The notes under the pieces were generated by a model. The model saw only the letters and a list, made by a program, of their open reading frames with translations, searched no databases and was not told where the DNA came from. The position numbers and the translations under genes were made by a program. Source: Flavobacterium piscisymbiosum (lineage in GTDB: Bacteria > Bacteroidota > Bacteroidia > Flavobacteriales > Flavobacteriaceae). From it: a DNA stretch of 64,000 nucleotides. Positions 18,179-26,706 of this stretch are shown in pieces. The DNA lies in assembly GCF_020905295.1 (NCBI RefSeq), contig NZ_JAJJMM010000001.1, positions 5,022,001 to 5,086,000 of the forward strand, read 5' to 3'. Positions within the stretch are counted from its first letter, which is position 1, and the number at the start of each line of letters is the position of its first letter.

Positions 18179-20320
18179 CTATCTGTAAAAGCCCATTGAT
18201 ACTCCGCCGTCTACATTCAGGGCGTTTCCTGTTGATTTGTCCAGCAAACCGCCAACGAATGCAAAACAAGCGTTTGCAATATCATCCGGCAATATAATTT
18301 CATTTAGTAACGTACGTTTTGCATAATAAGCCGGTAACTCGGCAACCGTAATACCGTATGCTTTTGCACGACCTTCTGCCCAGCCACCAGACCAAATATT
18401 AGAATCTGAGATTACTGCATCAGGATTTACTGTATTTACACGAATTTTATCGGCACCTAATTCAGCTGCCATTAAACGTGTTAAATGTGCCTGAGCTGCT
18501 TTGGCCGAACCGTAACCCGGATTATTTGGCCCCGCAACAACTGCATTTTTAGATACAATGTTTACGATATCTCCGCCAAATCCTTGTTTGCGCATGACTT
18601 CGATTCCGGCTTTCGAAACAATAAATTGTCCTTTTACCAAAATATCATACAATCTGTCCCATTCTTCAAGGGTATGTTCTGCAATAGATTTAGAAATACT
18701 AATTCCTGCATTATTCACTATAATATCTGCACCTCCAAAAGCTAATGAAGCTTCGTCTAATGCTTTTTCTGTACTTTTTTCGTCTGTTACATTTAGTAAT
18801 GTGCTTGAAACAGCATCTTTACCAAATAGTTTAATAAACTCAGCTGTAGCTTGTTCTAAACGTTCTTCGTTGATGTCGTTGATGACCACACAAGCACCTT
18901 CCTGAGCAAACTTTTTGGCAATTGCCTTACCAATTCCGCCTGCCGAACCTGTAATTACAGCTACTCTTCCTGAAAGTGCTTTTGGTTTTGGCATACGTTG
19001 CAGTTTGGCTTCTTCAAGCAACCAATATTCAATATCAAAAGCTTCCTGATGTGGCAGCGAAGTATATTCTGAAACTGCTTCGGCACCTTTCATTACATTG
19101 ACTGCATTGATATAATATTCTGATGCCAAACGCGCCATTGTTTTATCTTTAGCAAACGTAAACATACCAACTCCCGGATATAAAATCACAACCGGATTTG
19201 GGTCACGCATTGCAGGCGAATTCGACTTTTTGCAAGTATTATAATAGTCTTTGTACATGACGCGATACGCTTCAAAAGCAGGTGTTAATTTTGCTTTGAT
19301 CGCATCAACATCTGATAAATCTTCGTTTGGTTCTAAGGTTAAAACCAAAGGACTGATTTTGGTACGTAAAAAGTGATCCGGACAAGAAGTTCCAAGTGGA
19401 GCCAGTTTTGATAAATCATTAGAATTAATGAATTCCAAAACTCTTGCATCATCTGTATAATGCCCAATCATTTGACGTTCTGATGAACAGAAACCTCTAA
19501 GAATTGGTGCTACTTTTGCCGCTTTTAATTTACGATCAGCCTCAGGAAGACTGTCTATTTTTTTACCTCCAAAAACAGCACGTTTTTTTCCGTAGTTACT
19601 TTCTAAATATTCAGCACATTTCTCGATTACCTCAAGTGTGTTTACATAACTTTCGTAAGCAGTATCTCCCCAGGTAAACAAACCGTGAGAACCTAACATG
19701 ATACCACGTAATTTTTTTCCTTTTTTCTCTGCCTCTTCCAGACAACTTCTTAACTGAAGCCCCAAGTCAAAACCAGGACGCTGCCATCCTACCCAGCCAA
19801 TTTCGCCGTCGAATAATTCGTCGGTAATTTTAGCTCCGTCTTTGGCTGCAGCGATTGCAATGGCTGCATCAGGATGTAAGTGATCGATATGTTTGAAAGG
19901 CAAAAAACCATGTAAAGGCGTATCTATAGAAGGTGCTTTTGAAGCCAAATCGAAAATACAGTGATTGAATAATTCGACCATTTCGTCTTCGAATTCTATT
20001 CCTCTGTATACATTTTCAAGATTACGAAGACGGTCCAGATAAAGTGCCGCACAACCTGATTTTGTTAGTGTACCAATGTCTCCACCAGAACCTTTAATCC
20101 ACATTACTTCAGAGGTTTCTCCGGTTAACGGATCTTTATCAGTAATTTTTACCGACGTATTTCCACCGCCATAGTTTGTCAATCTTAAATCGGCTCCTAA
20201 TAAATTAGATCGATAAATGAAAAGCGCTACTTCATCTCCTGCCAATGCTGCTGCCTTAGCGTCATCCCAAAGATAGCTTACATGCTTAAAAGTCATATTA
20301 TTTATATTTATATTCGACAT
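18179..20320 (-). CDS. rhaEW: Bifunctional rhamnulose-1-phosphate aldolase / L-lactaldehyde dehydrogenase
   Basis: 713 residues, a fusion. The N-terminal class II aldolase domain (about 20-400) has NYGGGNTSVK, metal-ligand histidines in HIDHLHPDA and GSHGLFTWG. The C-terminal short-chain dehydrogenase (about 455-713) has TGSAGGIGKAIA for cofactor binding, NNAGIS, and the catalytic Tyr-Lys in YGSAK. It would split L-rhamnulose-1-phosphate into DHAP and L-lactaldehyde and oxidise the latter to L-lactate. This matches the RhaEW fusion known from other bacteria. 24 bp downstream of rhaT, so co-transcribed. The presence of lutABC further down supports lactate as the product. Confidence 0.94.
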   Translation of the reverse strand: MSNININNMTFKHVSYLWDDAKAAALAGDEVALFIYRSNLLGADLRLTNYGGGNTSVKITDKDPLTGETSEVMWIKGSGGDIGTLTKSGCAALYLDRLRNLENVYRGIEFEDEMVELFNHCIFDLASKAPSIDTPLHGFLPFKHIDHLHPDAAIAIAAAKDGAKITDELFDGEIGWVGWQRPGFDLGLQLRSCLEEAEKKGKKLRGIMLGSHGLFTWGDTAYESYVNTLEVIEKCAEYLESNYGKKRAVFGGKKIDSLPEADRKLKAAKVAPILRGFCSSERQMIGHYTDDARVLEFINSNDLSKLAPLGTSCPDHFLRTKISPLVLTLEPNEDLSDVDAIKAKLTPAFEAYRVMYKDYYNTCKKSNSPAMRDPNPVVILYPGVGMFTFAKDKTMARLASEYYINAVNVMKGAEAVSEYTSLPHQEAFDIEYWLLEEAKLQRMPKPKALSGRVAVITGSAGGIGKAIAKKFAQEGACVVINDINEERLEQATAEFIKLFGKDAVSSTLLNVTDEKSTEKALDEASLAFGGADIIVNNAGISISKSIAEHTLEEWDRLYDILVKGQFIVSKAGIEVMRKQGFGGDIVNIVSKNAVVAGPNNPGYGSAKAAQAHLTRLMAAELGADKIRVNTVNPDAVISDSNIWSGGWAEGRAKAYGITVAELPAYYAKRTLLNEIILPDDIANACFAFVGGLLDKSTGNALNVDGGVSMGFYR

Positions 20321-20344
20321 TGTTGTTATGTTATGTTTGTATGT

Positions 20345-21394
20345 TTATAATGAGTTTCCAATTCCGACTAAAACAATTGATAGCATGATCAGTGCAATTC
20401 CCCAACCAAAAGTTCTAAGAGTTCTTTTAGAAACTCCTGCCCATTCTTTAAGATAAAAGCCCCAGAAATTTGCTGTCAGGATAATGGTTGCCATGTGCAA
20501 AATCCATGAACTTGCGCCGTTTCCTAATTTGCTTTCTCCCATTCCGTAAAAGAAAAATTGTAAAAACCACATCGTTCCTGCAATACCCGAAAAAAGTACG
20601 TTTCTGGCAATTGGCGTTTTGGTATTGGTATAATCTGAGAAAGTTTTATTTTTGAAATTAAGGTACATGCACCAGATAAAGTTGGTGGTAAGACCTCCCC
20701 ACATCAAAACTATATAGGTCACATTGTTTTGGAATAACGGATTACAGCCATAATTTACTGCGGTTTCTGCCATTGGTTTTCCAGCTTCGATTCCGTAATT
20801 AAAAAACGAACTCAGAATTCCCGAAATAACGGCGATAATTAAACCTTTTACTAAACTAAAATCTTTGTCTTTATCCTCGTGTCCTGTTGCAAAATCTTTT
20901 TCTTTTAAGATTCCTGCTTTTCCGGAAATGGCAATTCCTATAAGACAAACTAAAACTCCTGCCAGAACAAGACGTCCGCCTGGATTTGAAAGCATATCGG
21001 TAAACGAAATTTTACCTTCTGTTGGATATAAATCGTAATAAACTGAAGGAACCAAGGCACCAAAAGCAGAACAAAATCCAAGGATAATAGAGTTTCCTAA
21101 AGACATTCCTAAATAGCGAACTCCCAAGCCGTAGGTTAATCCTCCAACTCCCCAAATTAATCCCATCAAAAAGGTGAAAGCTTTTATGGTTGGCGATGCT
21201 GTTACAATGATATCGACAAAATTTGGAATCGTTAAATAGGCAGCAATGGGCGGTACTATTAGCCAGGAGAAAAATCCTCCCACGATCCAGTAGCTTTCCC
21301 AAGCCCAATCTTTTACTTTTTTAAATGGCATATAAAAACTACCTGAAGAAAATCCTCCGATAGAATGAAAAATGATTCCTAATAATGATTCCAT
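20345..21394 (-). CDS. rhaT: RhaT, L-rhamnose:H+ symporter
   Basis: 349 residues with about ten hydrophobic helices, RhaT family of the drug/metabolite transporter superfamily; imports L-rhamnose across the inner membrane. N-terminal IIFHSIGGFSSGSFYMPFKKVKDWAWESYW is characteristic (quoted here in parts: HSIGGFSSGSFYMPFKK, WAWESYW). First gene of the rhamnose operon, divergent from the GntR regulator, with the shared operator element and a -7-like sequence directly upstream. Confidence 0.94.
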   Translation of the reverse strand: MESLLGIIFHSIGGFSSGSFYMPFKKVKDWAWESYWIVGGFFSWLIVPPIAAYLTIPNFVDIIVTASPTIKAFTFLMGLIWGVGGLTYGLGVRYLGMSLGNSIILGFCSAFGALVPSVYYDLYPTEGKISFTDMLSNPGGRLVLAGVLVCLIGIAISGKAGILKEKDFATGHEDKDKDFSLVKGLIIAVISGILSSFFNYGIEAGKPMAETAVNYGCNPLFQNNVTYIVLMWGGLTTNFIWCMYLNFKNKTFSDYTNTKTPIARNVLFSGIAGTMWFLQFFFYGMGESKLGNGASSWILHMATIILTANFWGFYLKEWAGVSKRTLRTFGWGIALIMLSIVLVGIGNSL

Positions 21395-21783
21395 TAATAA
21401 TTTAGTTTTTGGTTAATTTGATAGTTAAATTGGTTTTGTAAAATAATAGAATGTAAAAAAGAAAACTGTCCTGTACTATCCTTTATAGTTTTGTTATTTA
21501 TGTTAAAACTGAAGATTATTACAAACAACTGCCCGATATTATTGGAAATATAAATTTAAAATTTCTATTTTAGCAATCGATTTCGTAATTATTATATCCT
21601 CAATTTGCCTTAAACATACAAATCAGCAAAAACATACAACAACCCTTATTTAATTTGAAAGCCTTTGTGAGAAAAGTACCGGAATGAATTATTTTACCCT
21701 TTTAGGCTAAAACTTTTTTTGCACAAATTATAACTCAAAATTAAATCGTAACTTATTGCTGCATAATTTACAAGACTTACAAA
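21395..21783. other. Divergent promoter region of rhaT and the GntR regulator
   Basis: 389 bp between the two start codons. Besides operator site A there is AT-rich DNA. No second copy of the operator was found on the regulator side. Confidence 0.7.
21439..21486 (-). promoter_or_regulatory. rhaT promoter with regulon operator (site A)
   Basis: Operator 21467-21486 reads TGTCCTGTACTATCCTTTAT, matching the six-site consensus in 16 to 17 positions. A -7-like TTATTTTA lies at 21439-21446, exactly 20 nt downstream on the minus strand, the same spacing as at four RG-I promoters. It sits in the rhaT/regulator intergenic region, the expected place for an autoregulated rhamnose regulator to bind. Confidence 0.65.
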
Positions 21784-22824
21784 ATGATTAAATTAATTAA
21801 AATAGATGAAGAGTCCAGGATTCCTAAATACAAACAAATTGTAGATTCGATCCTGCAGAATATTGCCAACGGAAACTTAAAAATAAATCAAAAAATACCC
21901 TCTATAAATAGCTTTAGCGAGGAGTTTTATATGTCGAGAGATACTGTCGAAAAGGCGTATAATATTTTAAAGGAGCGAAAAATCATTTCTTCTATAAGAG
22001 GAAAAGGATATTATATTACCCGAACTAAACTGGAATCTAAGGTAAATATCCTCTTTGTGTTAAATAAGCTTAGTGCTTATAAAATGAAGACTTACAACTC
22101 ATTCATCAATACAATTGGAGCAAATGCGCATACTGATTTGCATATTTACCACTGCGACGAAACCTTGTTTTTGAACTTACTGGATAAATTTGAAGGTGCT
22201 TACGATTATTATGTGATTACAACGCATTTTAAAACCGATGAATTAAAACACTTGAGTTTTACTGATGAAGTTGCGAAAGCGATCCAGAATATCCCAGAGG
22301 ACAAACTTGTTTTAATGGATAATATCAAACTGGGGATGCAGGGCGAAATTATCAAGATTTATCAGGATTTTGAAAATGATATTTATAACGCCTTAAAGGA
22401 AGGTCTTGCCAAAATAACAAAATACGAAAAACTAATTCTCGTATATCCTGACAAAGCGGTTTATCCGTATCCGCGTAGAATTTTGCATGGGTTTAGAAAA
22501 TTTTGTGTGGAGCATGAAATCAATTTTGAAATTCTAAGCGAAGTCTACGATGATATGATTCTAAAAAAAGGGGATTTATTCATCACCATCGAAGAATCGG
22601 ATTTGGTGAATTTAATGAAACAAATTCGTGATGAAAAATTTACTCTGGGTAAAGATATTGGCGTGATTTCGTATAACGATACACCTTTGAAAGAGTTATT
22701 GGGGATAACGGTGATGTCTACCGATTTTAATGTAATGGGAGAAACTGCTGCCCGAATGATTCTGAATAAAGAAAAAGGACAGGTAAAAGTGCCGTTTAAT
22801 TTTATTGATCGAAATTCTATTTAG
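21784..22824 (+). CDS. GntR-family regulator with sugar-binding domain (probable rhamnose regulator)
   Basis: 346 residues. N-terminal GntR winged helix (1-75) with PKYKQIVDSIL and SRDTVEKAYNILKERKIISSIRGKGYYI. The C-terminal part (about 85-340) is a LacI-like periplasmic-binding fold (ends VMSTDFNVMGETAARMIL), the layout of AraR-type sugar regulators. Divergent from rhaT, so it very likely senses rhamnose or a derivative and controls the rha operon. It is the only sugar regulator next to the RG-I gene set, which makes it the prime candidate for the shared operator; the link is inferred. Confidence 0.9.
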   Translation: MIKLIKIDEESRIPKYKQIVDSILQNIANGNLKINQKIPSINSFSEEFYMSRDTVEKAYNILKERKIISSIRGKGYYITRTKLESKVNILFVLNKLSAYKMKTYNSFINTIGANAHTDLHIYHCDETLFLNLLDKFEGAYDYYVITTHFKTDELKHLSFTDEVAKAIQNIPEDKLVLMDNIKLGMQGEIIKIYQDFENDIYNALKEGLAKITKYEKLILVYPDKAVYPYPRRILHGFRKFCVEHEINFEILSEVYDDMILKKGDLFITIEESDLVNLMKQIRDEKFTLGKDIGVISYNDTPLKELLGITVMSTDFNVMGETAARMILNKEKGQVKVPFNFIDRNSI

Positions 22825-23207
22825 TTTTTTTGCCACTAAGGCGCTAAGTATTTTTTTATAGAATTGAGATTCTAATTATGTATTAAAGTAGAAAGCTTCA
22901 GGGAAATCTGGGGCTTTTTTTTTGAAAAAATCAGGAGAATTTTATTTGATTTAAGATTTATTAGAACAAAAAAATTGCGCAAAGTATGAGGCATTTGTTT
23001 AGCTTTTCAAGTAAATCCTTTTAAGAAAATAGATTTTTTAAATTTCATTACTATCATACTAACCTCACAAACTATTTAACAAAGAAAACATTGCTAAGAA
23101 AAAAATAAGTTTAGGTACGTATTGCGGATAACTAAATAGAATCATATCTATATTTTTGCCCAAAATCCATCATAAAGGATTTCAAAACCCTAAAATAACT
23201 AAAAACT
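22825..23207. repeat. Spacer with a degenerate REP-type block
   Basis: 22845-23010 is a diverged copy of the block at 24215-24340 plus 24425-24475: TTTTTTATAGAATTGAGA, then TCTAATTA, AAAATC-GGAGA-TTTTATT, TTAGA-CAAAAAAATTGCGCAAAG and CATTTG. The two blocks therefore bracket the genes at 23208 and 23712. Bases 23020-23207 are AT-rich and may carry the promoter of the next gene. Confidence 0.6.
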
Positions 23208-23585
23208 ATGTCTGATTTTTTAAAACAGTTTGGAGAAGATCTAAAAAAAAATGTACCCGGTTTTATCGCAGTTTCTGTAGCTGAAATCAAAAGTGGAATG
23301 TCATATTATTCACAATCTGTGGTAAGCGATTTCGATCCTGAATTGGCCTCTGCATTTAATCTTGAAGTTGTTAAAGCAAAAATGAATGCTATAAAAGCAT
23401 TAAATTTGCAAGGACAGGCTGTTGATAATGTAATGATTACCCTAACTTCTCAAATTCACATTATTGACGTTTCTGATAATGGAGAATATTTTATTTATTT
23501 AGCTGTAGATTCTACAAGAGCTAATTTAGGGATGACAAAATCTATCCTGAATAAATACAAAAAAGAAATAGCAGAAAAATTGTAA
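23208..23585 (+). CDS. Roadblock/LC7-like small protein
   Basis: 125 residues, no signal peptide. A long N-terminal helix with KKNVPGFIAVSVAEIKSG, then a strand-helix-strand pattern ending IHIIDVSDNGEYFIYLAVDSTRANLGMTK (in parts) resembles the roadblock/LC7 fold used by dynein light chains and bacterial GTPase-associated proteins. Alone on its strand with its own terminator. A specific role cannot be assigned; the fold call is tentative. Confidence 0.7.
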   Translation: MSDFLKQFGEDLKKNVPGFIAVSVAEIKSGMSYYSQSVVSDFDPELASAFNLEVVKAKMNAIKALNLQGQAVDNVMITLTSQIHIIDVSDNGEYFIYLAVDSTRANLGMTKSILNKYKKEIAEKL

Positions 23586-23605
23586 TTGTATTTTATATAA
23601 ATTTT

Positions 23606-23641
23606 AAAAAGAGAATATTCGTTTTTGAATATTTTCTTTTT
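23606..23641 (+). terminator. Intrinsic terminator after the roadblock-like gene
   Basis: Stem AAAAAGAGAATATTC against GAATATTTTCTTTTT with a short GTTTTT loop, followed by T-rich sequence; begins about 20 bp after the stop codon. Confidence 0.75.
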
Positions 23642-23711
23642 TATTTATGCTCTTTCTTTGCATGCCTAATTCATTTATCTATATTTATTCGGTAAAAGAA
23701 AATAGCCCTAA

Positions 23712-24182
23712 ATGGAATTACGAGAGTACTTCGAAAAATACCCAAATGAAGAAATTTGCATTGAAGAATTTAAAAACAAGCGTTTAAAAAATGGTTTGAT
23801 TTGCAAGAAATGCGCAAATAATACCCATTCCTTCAGAAAATCTGATTTAAAATTTCAATGCAGGAAATGCAAAAACAGAATTGGTCTTCGTTCCGGAACA
23901 GTGATGGAAAACTCTAATTTACCTCTTAAATACTGGATGATTTGTATTGAACTAATGACACTCTCTAAAAGAAAATTTTCTATTTTAGAAATACAATATT
24001 TGTTAGGACACAAACGATACGAACCTATTTGGTTAATGGTACAGAAAATTCGTTTTGTAATGCAAAAAAGAGATGAAAAATATACACTTCGGGCGTATAC
24101 TGAATTTGATCCTGAATTTCTCAACGAAGTTGGAAAACTTAACTTTTCTAAAAATGAACAACTAGAATCTGTTGTAAATTAA
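23712..24182 (+). CDS. IS1595-type zinc-ribbon protein without DDE domain
   Basis: 156 residues. Matches the N-terminal third of IS1595-family transposases: a zinc ribbon with CKKC (31-34) and CRKC (50-53), then GLRSGTVMENSNLPLKYW and a helical segment ending near KIRFVMQKRD. The catalytic DDE domain, which would follow at about residue 120, is absent and the frame ends in a normal stop. Either a transposase relic that stayed open or a separate DNA-binding protein derived from one. Located between the two REP-type blocks. Confidence 0.7.
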   Translation: MELREYFEKYPNEEICIEEFKNKRLKNGLICKKCANNTHSFRKSDLKFQCRKCKNRIGLRSGTVMENSNLPLKYWMICIELMTLSKRKFSILEIQYLLGHKRYEPIWLMVQKIRFVMQKRDEKYTLRAYTEFDPEFLNEVGKLNFSKNEQLESVVN

Positions 24183-24505
24183 TTCGATTGAGATATTTTT
24201 TTTCTACGAAGACACTAAGTTTTTTTTATAGAATTGAGACTCTAATTAAGAATATTAGAATAGAAAATCTCAGAGAAATCTGGCGCTTTTTTTTTGAAAA
24301 AGTCGGGAGACTTTTATTAGATGTAAGATTCATTCGTATAAAAATAATCGTTTTTATCTTACAAAAAATATTTTTAGAAAACTTACAGTGAAAAGTCGGG
24401 AGACTTTTATTAGATATAAGATTCATTAGACAAAAAAAATTGCGCAAAGTCAGAGACATTTGCGCAGCTTTTCATGAGAACACTTCGGGAAGCGGGGCTT
24501 ATTAG
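24183..24505. repeat. REP-type repeat units (forward)
   Basis: Two units of the same family: a partial one at 24297-24336 and a complete one at 24391-24499. Each starts AAAAGTCGGGAGACTTTTATT (first 20 bases quoted as AAAAGTCGGGAGACTTTTAT), where AAAGTC pairs with GACTTT. The complete unit continues to GCGCAAAG-TCAGAGA-CATTTGCGC, a second hairpin, and ends with CACTTCGGGAAGCGGGG. No gene. Confidence 0.75.
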
Positions 24506-25264
24506 CTAGTTAACAATAATTGGAATATCAATATAAACTTTTCTAGTTTTATGATTAACTACTTCTTTATTATTTGTGTCTTCATAAAAATGCTCTTCGA
24601 TGTAACCTCTAAAATATTTTTTTCCTTTATTTTTAAAACTAATATTAATTTTAAAACTAATATCATTTCCAGATGATTTTAACCCGTTTTTCTTTATTTT
24701 ATCAATGTTACAAAATTTATTGTCAAAATCAGGTGAAAAATATATTAGTGATATTACACCTTTTTTCTTTATTAACGGAACGTATTTAATAATTAATTCA
24801 TTCTTTACTTTTGATCCAAATTTAGAATTTTTAAATGTATAAGAAAAAAAAGAACTATTAGGAATGTCTAAATTGCCTTTTGAATCATAATTCCATTCTT
24901 GATTTGGATATTCTTCACCACATATATTTTTATACTCTACAACTTTCTCAACTTTATTTTTAGAATTATAATACTTCCATTTATTATCTTTTAACTTATT
25001 GATAGTATTTCCCTCTGAAACTATATTTTTCCCATCATAATACTTTACGTAAAACGATAATTTATTTAATTTATTAGTTACCATTTTTGAATCTACTACA
25101 CCATTTTTATAATAAAAAATAGAATCAATAAATTCTGCTGGATTCCCATAAACTTTCGAAACTATTTTTCCTTCTGCATCATATTGAATAATTTCTTTTG
25201 TATTTTTTTTACATGACAATAAAATAAAAAATACTAACAGTATGACCTTTTTATATGCATTCAT
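24506..25264 (-). CDS. Lipoprotein with MORN/YwqK-like repeats
   Basis: 252 residues, very AT-rich and lysine/asparagine-rich compared with neighbours. A lipoprotein signal ends at LLSCKK (Cys18). The middle part has YDAEGKIVSKVYG, YYKNGVVDSK, YYDGKNIVSEGN and YYNSKNKVEKVVEY, the two-strand YxxG-type repeats of the MORN-2/YwqK family. The C-terminal part is not recognised. Isolated between oppositely oriented REP-type blocks, so it may be horizontally acquired. Such proteins often appear near toxin/immunity loci, but no partner is adjacent. Confidence 0.72.
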   Translation of the reverse strand: MNAYKKVILLVFFILLSCKKNTKEIIQYDAEGKIVSKVYGNPAEFIDSIFYYKNGVVDSKMVTNKLNKLSFYVKYYDGKNIVSEGNTINKLKDNKWKYYNSKNKVEKVVEYKNICGEEYPNQEWNYDSKGNLDIPNSSFFSYTFKNSKFGSKVKNELIIKYVPLIKKKGVISLIYFSPDFDNKFCNIDKIKKNGLKSSGNDISFKINISFKNKGKKYFRGYIEEHFYEDTNNKEVVNHKTRKVYIDIPIIVN

Positions 25265-25282
25265 TTTTTTTTTGTTTTAATC

Positions 25283-25422
25283 TGCTCTCCGAAGTGTTCC
25301 TTATTCGAGCTGCCCCTGCTCTCCGAAGTGTTCCTTATTCGAGCTGCGCAAATGTCTCTGACTTTGCGCCATTTTAAACAAATGTAACTGAAAAACGAAA
25401 AACTCTGAAAGTCTCCGACTTT
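25283..25422 (-). repeat. REP-type unit in reverse orientation with tandem tip
   Basis: Reverse-orientation copy of the family. The tip TGCTCTCCGAAGTGTTCCTT-ATTCGAGCTG is present twice in tandem (25283-25312 and 25317-25346), followed by the GCGCAAATG-TCTCTGA-CTTTGCGC hairpin and AAAGTCTCCGACTTT at 25408-25422. It directly follows the 3' end of the transposase gene at 25433, the arrangement expected for REP sequences and their transposase. Confidence 0.75.
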
Positions 25423-25521
25423 AATACTGAATTTAATATAAATTATATAGAGTTAAAGATTTTGGATCTAAAACATTTACTATTGGATTATCAACTTTTT
25501 CAATTTCTAATAATCCTGAAT
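25313..25521. repeat. Left copy of a perfect 209-bp duplication
   Basis: Identical without a gap to 27559-27767 (offset 2246). It spans a REP unit and the last 89 bp of the RAYT coding region. Perfect identity implies a recent event. Confidence 0.9.
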
Positions 25522-26032
25522 TATTAACATAATTAGCTGCACTAGAATAAATATAATCCGAGGCTTTTGCAACCAATCCGGCTCTCACAGGATTCAAATG
25601 TATATAATGCAATTTAGACCACATAAAGGCTGTTGAATAAATTTCCTCTGCATGATTTCCATATTGCCAGAATTGATATTCTTTATTACGCTGATGTTTT
25701 TGAGCTGCAAGTTTAAAACGTTCCAGCATCCATTCTTTTCTGCTTTCAGGACTGCTTTGAATTTTATCTAAAATATTTTTTGCAATAAACTTTTTAAAAT
25801 CCCTAATTAAATCTGACAATTTCCCTTCTTCAGACTGAACAATTAAATGAATATGATTGCTCATAATAACATAGCCATACAAAATCATTCCTTTATTTTT
25901 AATACAATAATCGAAACAGTCAATTACAATGTCTCTGTACGTTTGACGTGTAAAAACATCAATCCAGTCTACAACTGTTGATGTTATAAAATGAGGTAAT
26001 TTTTGATCTCGAATTACATATCCTTCTTTCAT
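25433..26032 (-). CDS. REP-associated tyrosine transposase (RAYT, IS200-like Y1)
   Basis: 199 residues, single-domain HUH transposase of the TnpA-REP group. The HUH motif is MSNHIHLIV (His60, His62); the C-terminal YIHLNPVRAGLV segment is typical of the family. These enzymes cut and join single-stranded REP hairpins. REP-type units lie on both sides (25283-25422 reverse, 26102-26209 forward), which fits a functioning REP/RAYT system. The last about 90 bp of the gene plus the adjacent REP are exactly duplicated at 27559-27767. Confidence 0.92.
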   Translation of the reverse strand: MKEGYVIRDQKLPHFITSTVVDWIDVFTRQTYRDIVIDCFDYCIKNKGMILYGYVIMSNHIHLIVQSEEGKLSDLIRDFKKFIAKNILDKIQSSPESRKEWMLERFKLAAQKHQRNKEYQFWQYGNHAEEIYSTAFMWSKLHYIHLNPVRAGLVAKASDYIYSSAANYVNNSGLLEIEKVDNPIVNVLDPKSLTLYNLY

Positions 26033-26706
26033 TTTTAAATTATATTTCGTTCAAAAATAATTGATTTTTCTTACTTAAATTGTTCTCAAGAAGTTATTCT
26101 TAAAAGTCGGGAGACTTTTATTAGATGTAAGATTCATTAGACAAAAAAAAATGCGCAAAGTCAGAGACATTTGCGCAGCTTTTCATGATAACACTTCGGG
26201 GAGCGGGTGTTTTTATTCATTTTAGCACATTTAAGGCAATAATAAAACAAAAAAGATGAGCATCACTGCTCATCTTAAAATTATTTATTTCTAAAATTTG
26301 TTCAATTTCAAAAGGTTAGAAATCTAAAATCTTATATCACTAACTTTGAAACACTACCCATTTTACAGTAGTACTGCTGTTTATAGTTTTTAGTTCTACC
26401 ATTTCTAATAACCTTTTTCTCTTTGCATTTAGGACAATTTACATCATCACTAACTTTGGAACACCATGTCGCATTTTTATTCATTTTAGCACGTTTAAGG
26501 CAATATTAAAACAAAAAAGATGAGCATTACTGCTCATCTTTAAATTATTTTTTAATGATATTTATTCTATTTCAACAAGTTAGAAATCTAAAATATCATA
26601 TCACTAACTTTGAAACACTACCGGCTTTTTTGTTTGCTTTAGATTGCGGGTGCGAAGTCAGGAGACATTAGCACAGAGTTTCATCAGAACTATTCGTAAT
26701 CGGGGG
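26033..26706. repeat. REP unit and tandem IS1-family relics
   Basis: 26102-26209 is a complete forward REP-type unit (hairpin arms 26153-26159 and 26170-26176). 26213-26358 and 26477-26622 are two related about 146-bp segments. Each carries a GATGAGCA/TGCTCATC hairpin and ends in TATCACTAACTTTGAAACAC (then TACC), the inverse of an IS1-like end GGTAGTGTTTCAAAGTTAG. 26640-26705 is a worn REP unit. Confidence 0.7.
26332..26484 (-). pseudogene. IS1-family InsA zinc-finger fragment
   Basis: A 50-residue frame reading CPKCKEKKVIRNGRTKNYKQ-QYYCK matches the zinc-finger start of IS1 InsA proteins (CxxC...C with VxxNG and KQxYxCK). It runs straight into an IS1-like terminal sequence and stops, so the remaining transposase has been deleted. 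It lies between the two about 146-bp terminal segments. Confidence 0.65.

Noticed and set aside
24188..24459. Two short overlapping frames on both strands after the zinc-ribbon gene
   Set aside because: They translate REP-type repeat sequence.
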